Shown: in pieces, positions 24,851-34,935 of the stretch
Numbering within the stretch: position 1 is the stretch's first letter
Layout of the letters: each line of letters starts with the position of its first letter
Source: Lineus longissimus
Lineage: Eukaryota; Nemertea; Pilidiophora; Heteronemertea; Lineidae
Assembly: GCF_910592395.1 (NCBI RefSeq)
Contig: NC_088319.1
Location: 1,180,001 to 1,244,000 of the forward strand
Direction of reading: 5' to 3'
DNA length: 64,000 bases
Made by a program: the position numbers and the translations under genes
Notes under the pieces: generated by a model
What the model was told of the DNA's origin: nothing
Database searches by the model: none
The model's input: only the letters and a program-made list of their open reading frames with translations

Positions 24851-25084
24851 AAAACACCCTTTCATTTACTTCGGTTCAAACTTGTACGATCATGCATCGC
24901 CTCAATAGACATACCTCGATGTGACTTATTATGCAGAGTCTGACCTTTTGACATGTTGTTTTATAGGAATGCAAATTCAAATCCTAAGATAACACTAGTT
25001 TTGTTATAGTCGTGTGATAAACATTCCAGATTATGATCATCTCATCTTTTCATTCTCTTGACACATTTGACATCACACATACTA

Positions 25085-25262
25085 AGCATGGTATACGGTA
25101 AAAAAGGTACAGGAAAAAAAGGTACAGGAAAAAAGGCACGGAAAAAAGGTACAGGAAATAAAAGTACTGGAAATAAAAGTACTGGAAATAAAGGTACCAG
25201 ATAAAAGAGGTACCGGAAAAAAAGGTACACAAAATGGCATAAATAGGTAAAAAAGGTATACA
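25085..25262. repeat. Simple minisatellite, GGTACAGGAAAAAA type
   Basis: Words such as AAAAGGTACAGG and AAATAAAAGTACTGG repeat every 15-17 bp for about 180 bp. The open minus-strand frames here reflect low complexity. Confidence 0.85.
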
Positions 25263-25496
25263 ATTTTTTTAAAGAATATTATTCTCTTCAACTGGTTCAG
25301 ACTCAGCCTATGTCTCAATCTTTTATTGCCCATTTTCTTCCTCTGTGACTAAGGTGGTGCCTTAAATAGTTTAATACATTGCGGACAATTTTGTTACGGA
25401 ATGAATTTGAGGAAAATTCATGGAAGAAGTTGCCCAACAGGGAGCTGACTTTTTTTTCGTAATAACTAAATTCATGTTCTTTTAAATTTTAAAATA

Positions 25497-26568
25497 CAGT
25501 GGAACCCCGGTTGGCGACCACCTCAGTAACGCGACCACCCCGCCAACGCGACCACGATTGTCCGGTCCCGAATGGTTTCCTCTCTAAATACCATTAAGAG
25601 ACCCCCGCTAAGACGACCACCCCGGTACCCCGACCGCGACCACTGGCTTGGCCGGTCCCAAACTGAAAATCAACCCCGCTAACCCGACCACCAGGCCTAA
25701 TTGCCGTAATCGGTCGCGACCGCGGCATAGTAATTAGCACCTCGCTGCCAAGCTTTGTTGAGACGGGGACAGTGGCCATGGGAATACATATGAAAACAAA
25801 AAAAATACAATGTGATTTTGCAGGTATGATCAATTGTATAAGTGTAAATGAATAAATAAACTTTCCTTTTCGAACGTTTTCATGGTTTGTTTTCATTACT
25901 GAGCCAGTTCAGTACCAGACATGCGCACTCAGCAGTAGCAAAATCATGTGATTTGCGTGATCTGCATATGAACTTATAATAAACGGCGGGTAGTTTGAAG
26001 ACCACACTTATGACAATAACAAGCTTGCGAGACGTTTGAATGTTTTATGATATGGAGAACTTGGTTGATTTACTACAGTATCATTTTATATTTCTTTAAA
26101 TATTTTGACTGAAAATAGACTTGATTAAAACTGTAGCATTACTCAACTCATCTTCTCAGGTGGAATCATACGACAAGTTTACTTCAATCGTCACAAACAG
26201 TCGGGTACATGGAGGATGATTCAGCAAATTGCCCGCAAATGCGTCACGTCGGGCAGATAATGAAACTTTGTGGATAAAATGAGTTACAAAATTACCTTTT
26301 CTAACTCATTCTGAGAATGTAACATGTAATTTTATCGACGAATTGTTCTTGCGAGGCATGATAACAAAACTTTGGAGCGTGCATCATCTCAATCAGGCAG
26401 CGTTGCTATGGTAGTACAGCGTACACACGCCATGCAGTCGGCAATTTTGGCGGGAAAAATAATCATGTATTTCGTCTGGGGATTCCCAACCTCGCTAACA
26501 CGACCACCCGGTAACACGACCACTCTGACAACGGTCCCATGAGTGGTCGTGTTACCGGGGTTCCACTG
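25497..26568. mobile_element. TA-flanked non-autonomous DNA transposon, 1072 bp
   Basis: It starts CAGTGGAACCCCGGTTGGCG and ends ACCGGGGTTCCACTG, with TA on both sides and inverted terminal repeats of about 16 bp, followed by further CGACCACC words at each end. The ends are of pogo/Tigger type. The inside has no transposase frame. Confidence 0.82.
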
Positions 26569-26875
26569 TACTAGAGTCGTATTCTTATAAGGGGCGGATC
26601 CAGGATCTTGGGAAAGGGGGGCACACCTTGCATCCTACTTGGCATTTCACATTAAGATTCTCGCCAATTTCCCTAAATAGCTTGTGTTTGGTCTTAAATC
26701 TAGTAATTTGTCTGTTAAGACCTAATTGGCCAGGTACATTGTTAATTGGGTCCAGCTCTATGATGAATTTTAATTGATTAATTGCATCATATTTAGAAAC
26801 CATAAACTTTAATACAAGTCGTGTATTTCAAAGAGTTTAATCACAACACGTATTCATCGTTTATGGTTCGATATA

Positions 26876-27053
26876 CAGTAGAACCTCTCTATTAAGGACA
26901 CCCTTGGGACTGAGAAGTGCTGTCCTTAATAGAGAGGTTTCCTGAGTAGAGAGGTAAAACTGAATTGAAATAACCAATTTGGGACCAAAACTAGTGTCCC
27001 TAATGGAGAGATTGTCCTAAATAGAGAGGTGACCGCTAAGGGAGGTTCCACTG
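26876..27053. mobile_element. TA-flanked MITE, 178 bp
   Basis: It starts CAGTAGAACCTCTCTATTAA and ends AGGGAGGTTCCACTG, with TA on both sides. It is the intact reference copy for the elements at 15750 and 9330. Confidence 0.85.
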
Positions 27054-27984
27054 TATTTCCTTTCTCCGCGGGAAATAATACAGTCTTTCCTCCTCGACTT
27101 GATACATCGGTCATAGGAATGACCTCTTGCCTGATCCCGAGGAAAACAAACCATTCTACTGGATGTTTCAAATGAACGAAATAATAAAGATTTCACAATG
27201 ATCTTAAAGGATGAGTTTCTCAAAACAGGAGTCAACGTCCAAGGATGGAAAAATACCAAGGCACTGTTTCGAATGATTTTGAAATCAAATCATCATGACA
27301 GCCATTTTGTCTCTACCTGTTGCTACTGATGAAGTAGGCAACGTCTGCTTAATAGCCATTTGTCTGGGTGTGGTAAAAAACATGAGATTTTCGCTGCAGA
27401 ATATTTTCGCTGCAGAATATTTTCAATAGTTTGGCAGAGTTACTAGAAATCACGTGAAGCCCCCCATGATTGCGTCATGAGGAAGGAAACAATGGGATTC
27501 ACGTCCGACGTCGTAACTGTGGGTGCGGCGCGTCATGAATGCAGGATCGGCCAACGCGCGGCCCATATGTTATGCAACAAAACTGTACCGGAACTAGAAT
27601 TGTCATGGGTCTGCACAAATGTTTTCAGATTCGATGGACATGATGGATGCATTTTGTTAACACTTTACATACAATTACACTCACTACGTTGTGTGAGTTA
27701 TAATAAGTAATTGTGAGGCAAGGCTAAGGAAAACGCTTCGATTTCACACCAGGAAAACAACACCAGTCTGCATAGTCAGGACATGCTGAGAGGTGACAAC
27801 CCAGATAGGATATATTTTATGAGTTCAATAATAGCACAGTGTCAAGTGCTCCATGAGTGGAACATCAAAGCCATCAGGCATAGGAGAATTCTTTTTAGGT
27901 AATGAGATTAGGCATGTATGCAAACGTCAGGTTTTGATTAATTGTTATTGTTGTTGCTTATCTTTGCCAACATTTGTCACTTGC

Positions 27985-28327
27985 TTAAAGCGAACTGGAA
28001 CCGCCGAGCCAGTTCGTATGACCTCGTTTTCATTTCCCGCGTATCGGGTGATCAGAACGAGGCATGAATGAAACATGGCGCCTAGCTGTCAATCATTGAG
28101 TGACGTCACTACTATGGAATTTACTACGAAAACTCATGAATGAAAGATCGCATGACTCATGTGATTCTCACATGATTCTCAATGATAACAAATTGAACTG
28201 CGCATGCTCGGGCACTGGGGGCGGAGCTACAAATTTGAACTCGAATATGAAGTTGGAAGTTCGACTTTCTCGGGCGGTGAAAGTCGAAAAGTTTAATGAA
28301 TCGCTTGGCGGTTCCAGTTCGCTTTAA
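27985..28327. mobile_element. TTAA-flanked MITE, 343 bp
   Basis: TTAAAGCGAACTGGAACCGC at the left end is matched exactly in reverse complement at the right end, finishing in TTAA. Perfect inverted repeats of about 20 bp at TTAA sites point to a piggyBac-type non-autonomous element that moved recently. Confidence 0.8.
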
Positions 28328-28542
28328 CTTTGCTGATGTGCCAAATCAAGTCAACGAAAATACCATAAACATGATAAAGGAAATTCCTCCACAGAGTGGA
28401 TAAAAAGTCGACTGTTATAATCATGACGTCCCCCTTCAGAGGGAGTCCCTAATCAGAGTTCCAAGTTCCATGAAGTTCCAAGTTCCAAGTTCCAAGTTCC
28501 AGGGGGGCCCCTTCAGACTAAGTCAGGGCTGGGTTGTTTAAA

Positions 28543-28645
28543 ACTAAATTTGTCACTAACGCTGGCTCTAACTTAGACTTGGTGTTATCTCCTTCAGTTA
28601 AGCCCTTAGACTTAACACCAGATTAACCTAATCCAGTGTTAGTGA
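28543..28645. repeat. About 100-bp foldback
   Basis: TTTGTCACTAAC and CTGG at the left pair with CCAG and GTTAGTGACAAA at the right. Inside, TTGGTGTTA pairs with TTAACACCA. The stretch could form a long imperfect hairpin; it may be the remnant of an element or a hairpin RNA. Confidence 0.55.
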
Positions 28646-28972
28646 CAAAAGATGCTTTGAACAACTGAGTCCTTAACAGCTACCTGTTATAGCACATTTC
28701 ATTGCTTCTATTGACCATAACTACTCCAGTGCTTGTAAAAAGGAAAGGTCACCAGTTTGTACTGATAGCTCAGAAAGAAATGTCATAGCTGGGGGTCGTA
28801 AAGAGCTGATTTGATGATTAATCTTTATAATAACATGGCTCATTATTGGGTTTCTCTGATCACATGTGGATTTCAAAAGAGATTTGACTCCCAAGGTAGT
28901 TTTTTCAGCTGTATTCGTCCTCCTAGAAACTGTCAGCAATAAACCTTTTAATCTCTGGACCAGAACACCTAC

Positions 28973-29139
28973 CTGATCTCATCTAAGTATTCATCAAACT
29001 TTGACTTGATGTAGATGAACTCGACATTCTGAAGCACCATCATTAAGTCCGATCTTGAGGCCGGCTGGCCGAATGAATCACCTCTAGCAGGACCCTGGTC
29101 GCCCCTAAGGGGAGCATCTCTAAGCAGGGTCCAGTCAGA
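28973..29139 (-). CDS. HSPG2: Perlecan exon: LamB 1, late part
   Basis: A 167-bp exon, phase 0 in and phase 2 out, acceptor TTTCAG and donor GTAGGT. It encodes SDWTLLRDAP at the start and SRSDLMMVLQNVEFIYIKS later, the helix-like end of a laminin IV domain (residues like R-x-x-L/M-M-x-V-L). Its 5' part has been copied four more times in the intron immediately upstream (143-bp array), but those copies run into a stop codon. Confidence 0.9.
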
Positions 29140-29960
29140 CTGAAATAAGAATACAAAAGTTAACATTTTACAAGACCATCATTTAGTCGGCTTTATTTGG
29201 AGGCTGGCTGGCCAAATGAATCACCTCTAGCAGGACCCTGGTCGCCCCTAAGGGGAGCATCTCTAAGCAGGGTCCAGTCAGACTGAAATAAGAATACAAA
29301 AGTTAACATTTTACAAGACCATCATTTAGTCGGCTTTATTTGGAGGCTGGCTGGCCGAATGAATCACCTCTAGCAGGACCCTGGTCGCCCCTAAGGGGAG
29401 CATCTCTAAGCAGGGTCCAGTCAGACTGAAATAAGAATACAAAAGTTAACATTTTACAAGACCATCATTTAGTCGGCTTTATTTGGAGACTGGCTGGCCG
29501 AATGAATCACCTCTAGCAGGACCCTGGTCGCCCCTAAGGGGAGCATCTCTAAGCAGGGTCCAGTCAGACTGAAATAAGAATACAAAAGTTAACATTTTAC
29601 AAGACCATCATTTAGTCGGCTTTATTTGGAGACTGGCTGGCCGAATGAATCACCTCTAGCAGGACCCTGGTCGCCCCTAAGGGGAGCATCTCTAAGCAGG
29701 GTCCAGTCAGACTGAAATAAGAATACAAAAGTTAACATTTTACAAGACCATCATTTAGTCGGCTTTATTTGGAGACTGGCTGGCCAAGTGAAACATCTCT
29801 AACAAGTCCCTGGTCTCCTCTGAGGCTGTATAGTATAGGGTCCTCAGTCGGACTAAAGAGAAAACTACAGTTAACACTAAATTTGCTGAATGAATCACCT
29901 CTAACAAGTCCCTGGTCTCCTCTGAGGGGTAAGTCTTTTATTGGGTCGAGTCAGATTGAG
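29140..29960. repeat. 143-bp tandem array made of perlecan exon and intron pieces
   Basis: The junction GACTGAAATAAG (the splice acceptor of the exon at 28973-29139, read on plus) recurs at 29138, 29281, 29424, 29567 and 29710, exactly 143 bp apart. Each unit carries the first roughly 80 bp of the exon with its acceptor. Two more degenerate units follow to about 29960. On the minus strand the copies reach a TAA after the GQPAS codons, so they are not coding. Confidence 0.93.
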
Positions 29961-30635
29961 AAAAACACAGAGCCATCATCACCCTTTAAAAGCTGGTGAT
30001 ACAGCCAGGTCCGTAAAGTACATATCGGACTGTACCCTATTCTACTGGGTTCTAGGTTGGTCTGTAACGCTGTAATTTAGAGTACCTGTCCGTGTCCTAA
30101 TCATCGGCATGTCCTAGTTCAGATTTTATCAGTTTGTGTATTGATTATCTTCTATTTGGTACCTATTCTGGCCGGTTTCTATTGTGTTGTGAAGAGTAGG
30201 AGATAAGACCACCATTGATTTTTAAAGCCTTTTAGCAGTTCAATTGTCGATGTTTGACCGCGACGCATCAAATACTGCGTGGGGTTGTGAATCTGAAATT
30301 TGATATGATATTCCGGACAGTCGGGCAAGTAAATGGTGAAAGGTAAACTGGTAGTTGACCACGGAAATTTTTTGATAATCGACAAATTAGACAGACATTG
30401 ATATTTCCACTCTTTTCAGCCAACTGGCAGAAAAATCTCAAAACCAAATTAGCAAAATTCGAAATTAATTTTTTCATTAAATAATTTCTTTATATCTGTA
30501 GACTTGCCACAGCAAATATTTTTTCAATACCTCTCCAAATATGTACTTGAGAGTTTAAAACAGGCACTCGTCTAATTGATAGGCCTCGACCCTCCAACCT
30601 ATGAATATTCATCAGTGGTCTTGTCTCATAGGCCA
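29961..30635. other. Intron, nothing recognised apart from a short match to copy 2's edge
   Basis: CTGGCCGGTTTCTATTGTGT at 30169 also occurs at 44565 next to the duplication copy. The DNA from 30196 to 30635 has no match elsewhere in the window. Confidence 0.5.
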
Positions 30636-31494
30636 GCAAGACCAATCCCAGGTAGGGAGCTGTCTGCTCATCTCTTATCAGTTAAAGTTTTATGACAAGA
30701 ATAGATAGACCTCCAATTCAGGGCGAGCCCAAAGTCTCAGTGTCTTCTAATCACTTTGGACAAGTGGTCATTAACGTCACTTATTTCTTCCAAAGAGGCG
30801 AAAATCTTGTAAGTATCTTTATAATCATTTATGTGGCAATATGAAGAATATGATAGTTTAAGTCAGTTCTGCTTACGAAGAAAGACTTTGAGTCTCACCT
30901 CAAGTTAAAATTCGTCTTGAGTCATCAGATATTGATGGGCGGCGTGACGAAGCATAAAATTATAAAGCAAGCATCAACAACAAAAGCTTTTCACTATTGC
31001 AGCCAATCGGACGGTACCTTTGATGTGAAACTTTAACTATCGCGTCCCCCAAGATCCCCAGATCCGAATGCACAAGTTGAATTAGAACTTCATCACGTCT
31101 TTGAAGGAAGGGAGCGCTGTTTTCATAGACGACCAATCGTGGGACTCGGTATTCAGGAATACAAGATGACTCGGAACATGGATTTGGCAGGTAAAGCCTG
31201 GAGTTCAGGATTTTGATTCCGTTTGGTGCCTAAAGGGGCGATGTTTTGGTGTTTTTCTCCCATGGGTGCACATAACAATGCATCATTTTGCCAGCCTCAC
31301 CTCTTTTCATAATATTTCATTGAGGAGGAAACACCAAAAACCGTATTGTATACCAATGTTTGGCAATCATTCTTCAAAATAAACTACATATATTAATACC
31401 TCTTTTTGTAAATATTCAGAACAAAAGAGTTCTACTAGAGACTTTCACTATTTTGTTCCATGTAATCTTTCTAACTTGTATAATGCTACCATGC

Positions 31495-32415
31495 CCAATT
31501 GTTCAATAGTGCCCAAAGCAAATGGTGCCATGTTCAATTGTTTATGAGGGCCCAAATGGTGCTATTTACAATTGTTTTTGAGGGCCCAAGGCAAATGGTG
31601 CCATGTGCAATTGTTTATGAGGGCCCAAGGCAAAAGGTGCCATGTTCTATTGTTTATGAGGGCCCAAGGCAAATGGTGCCATGTTCTATTGTTTATGAGG
31701 GCCCAAGGCAAAAGGTGCCATGTTTTATTGTTTATGAGGGCCCAAGGCAAATGGTGCCATGTTCTATTATTTATGAGGGCCCAAGGCAAAAGGTGCCATG
31801 TTTTATTGTTTATGAGGGCCCAAGGCAAATGGTGCCATGTTCTATTATTTATGAGGGCCCAAGGCAAAAGGTGCCATGTTTTATTGTTTATGAGGGCCCA
31901 AGGCAAATGGTGCCATGTACAATTGTTTATAAGGGCCCACGGCAAATGGTGCCATGTTCTATTGTTTATGAGGGCCCAAGGCAAATGGTGCCATGTACAA
32001 TTGTTTATGAGGGCCCAAGGCAAATGGTGCCATGTACAATTGTTTATGAGGGCCCACGGCAAATGGTGCCATGTTCTATTGTTTATGAGGTCCCAAGGCA
32101 AACGGTGCCATGTTCTATTGTTTATGAGGGCCCACGGCAAATGATGCCATGTACAATTGTTTATGAGGGCCCAAGGTAAAAGGTGCCATGTTCTATTGTT
32201 TATGAGGGCCCACGGCAAATGGTGCCATGTTCTATTGTTTATGAGGGCCCACGGCAAATGATGCCATGTACAATTGTTTATGAGGGCCCAAGGTAAAAGG
32301 TGCCATGTTCTATTGTTTATGAGGGCCCAAGGTAAAAGGTGCCATGTTCTATTGTTTATGAGGCCCCACGGCAAAAGGTACCATGTACAATTGTTTATGA
32401 GGGCCCATAGCAAAT
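31495..32415. repeat. 39-bp minisatellite in duplication copy 1, about 23 copies
   Basis: GGCAAATGGTGCCATGTTCT, then ATTGTTTATGAGGGCCCAA repeats every 39 bp. Since 39 is a multiple of 3 and the unit lacks stops, several frames on both strands stay open (up to 286 codons). This is not evidence of a gene. Confidence 0.95.
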
Positions 32416-34474
32416 AGATCACATAGTAGCTTAACCTGGCTCATTCCTCTCGAGTCATTTTACAGATTTGAAGAAGTCTTCACTGTACAAACATCATTCT
32501 GTATAATCGTTGAAAAAAATTATTAAAGAGTGTTGATTGAGTTGCATCATGTCTGTTTCGCTTACCACCAGACACACAATTGTCTCCATGTGACACTCCC
32601 TAATAGTATTTATATTGCCTGGAATGGCTGAAATCAAAAAGCACACAGATGCTTCAACACTAGTTGAAACGTGTCAAATGAAACAAGCCAAACTAAATGA
32701 ACCAAGAAGATCACGTTTTGATGTAATATGATTGCAAGTGTTAGGTTGATATTTGCATGAAATGAACTAGAGCCATCAGGTGGTGGCAAAGATTGGTCTC
32801 CAGGGAATTGACAAATGGGCGTTGTTTACTGAGATGTGATAAGGAAATGTTGGACAAGGTCAGGATATTTTGGGATGGTTCCTTGGACTGTCACAGCCCA
32901 GTAGATGCATGGTCACAACCTAGGACAGACAACTAGTAAATGCAGTCTGGACCTTTACATCAAACTCGTTGAAGTTCAGCATGAGACAAACCAATCCATT
33001 AAATGCATGGTCACAACCTACAGGTCAACAAGTAAATGTAGTCTGGACCTTTGTACCAATTCCTTTAAAGTACAGGTTGAGACAAATCAGCCTAGTAGAT
33101 ACATGGCACAGCCTTGGGACAAAAGCCTGAACCTTTACATCCATTCCTTTGAGGTGTTTCAACATTTGTATACTACAACTCAGATCTGTGACCAACCTGA
33201 ATAGTAAGCCAACAGAATCCCCCCTTCCCCCAGAATGACACCCTTAGGCATACCACTCCTATGGCCCTGAATGCCACAAAACAAAGAAAAACAATTGGCA
33301 GATAAGACACTGTGTTCAAATTATAACTGGATGAAATTTTGGTTCCAGATAACTGATGCACCCAAGGGAATATCCTTCGACCCAGAGCATAGTCTAATAG
33401 GCTACACCTTGCAAGAGTCAGCAATCCAGGCACAAGACCTCAATTACAAACCGAGCTGGGCAAAGCATCAAGAAATAGGTCAGTTTTTTATATTTGCCCG
33501 ATTTCATCTTAAAGGCCTACGCCATTCGTTAAAAATTTTGAATTTGTGATTGAATATAAAAATGACCAATTGCAGAAATACGTACTTTATATAAATTTCA
33601 ACATTGTCGTTGTGTAGACTGATATACAAATACTATGAATACAAAGTTTAAACAAATTTGTACTCAGAATAACTGCACTACGGCATTGTGTATTAGTGCA
33701 TTTCTATTTAACTTGACCACAAGTAATAACGAACGGTGTACCCCTTTAAGGGCTGACCACAGGTACCACTGTGGCGGGGATAGTAGTCCTAGGGCTGATA
33801 GTCCGTGTAACAATAGCCCGCATTGCTAAATGTTTTGGTTAGGGTTAGCGGTACAATAGATCATGCTGCTTAATTGGTCAAATACAATGCTACCGGACTA
33901 TGACTCCAGGGGGACTATATCCGCTGTCACACCACCATTCTAGCAACAGCTTGAAATCCTAAAGCAAATCATCTTGACCCTCAAGCCTTGGATCCACTCT
34001 GCTGACCCGCGCCAGACCCTGTTACACCAACCCTTGACGCCCGTATAAACAGAAGACATGACCTTTAATCATACATGACTCATCGCATTTATTCATGTGA
34101 TAAGTTTTCAGGCCGAGCAAAGAGCAATGACAGACAATGAGCTCACTTGACATCATTTTTGACCTAGTAATTCATGACACAGTCTCGACCCTCAAGAAGT
34201 CACATGACAATATGTGAGAGCATGTGACAAGACAAATAAAAATCAAGAGAAATATGACAATATTTATTCCTATTATACTCAACTCTTTTGTCGTCTTTCA
34301 GTCATTGAACTATACAAGGTACATTTTCATAATATAATCATATCAACAAGTACAATCATGTTGGTTTGTTGTGAATTCTTTTCTAACTCATCTCAATTAA
34401 AGACAACATCTGTCAGTGCCAAGGTTGTCCTCGCCAGAGAGGTTCAACTGTACAACTTTTTCATTCATGTTTCA
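32416..34474. other. Upstream flank of ankyrin-cGLR copy 1, no gene confirmed
   Basis: This flank is shared almost unchanged with 46076-47968. Open frames of 99 and 92 codons are kept in both copies, but the DNA is nearly identical anyway, so this does not show coding. Promoter and any 5' exons would be expected here. An acceptor-like tract (TTCATTCATGTTTCAG) ends at 34474. Confidence 0.5.
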
Positions 34475-34914
34475 GAAATGGAAACCACGTGTAATACTGA
34501 GGAGACAGATGACGATGGATCCACTTTCAGCCGGGCTGCCAGAGATGATAACAAGAATGAAGTTAAGAAACACCTCGACTCCAAAAAAAGATGGTAAAAA
34601 CGGTAATGTGATCTCTGCAAAAAACTTGGAAGGAAAAATTCTCCCAGTCATCATAAATGAGAAAGGACGTACACATACAGTAGAACTGATTTTAGAAAAT
34701 ACAGACATTGAAATAAGTCGAAGTGGAACAAATACTTAGGCTAAGGCTGACCTCAACCTCTCTCCTGTTTCAACAGCAGCAAAAAACGGACATCATTGAT
34801 TATGTTCTTATACTTTTATTGAGAGGAAGGCCAGAGATTCAGACAAAACAGGGTTTCTCTCCTTCTAGTCCCAGAATATCATCGAACAACATGAGAATAT
34901 TCTTTAGCAATTGA
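34475..34914 (+). pseudogene. Decayed upstream ankyrin-like coding remnant, copy 1
   Basis: Just before the intact ORF there is translation that still reads like a gene start and ankyrin repeats, but only by changing frame. It begins METTCNTEETDDDGSTFSRA and runs to a 7-A tract. The next frame then gives NLEGKILPVI and HTVELILENTDIE. A third gives IDYVLILLLRGRPEIQ. The frame breaks at the A tract and around 34798, followed by stops. A splice acceptor-like tract (CTCTCCTGTTTCAACAG) ends at 34776, so unrecognised short exons are an alternative, but the joins I tried hit stops. Confidence 0.45.
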
Positions 34915-34935
34915 GTAGGATTATATATTGAGACA

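Noticed and set aside
31562-32422. Long open frames of 286 codons (minus) and 226 codons (plus), and their equivalents at 45429-46079
   Set aside because: They are produced by a 39-bp minisatellite without stops; low-complexity peptides on both strands are not genes.
32905-33549. Plus-strand frames of 99 and 92 codons conserved in both duplication copies
   Set aside because: The whole duplicated block is nearly identical, so conservation is not evidence of coding; there is no domain and no splice support.
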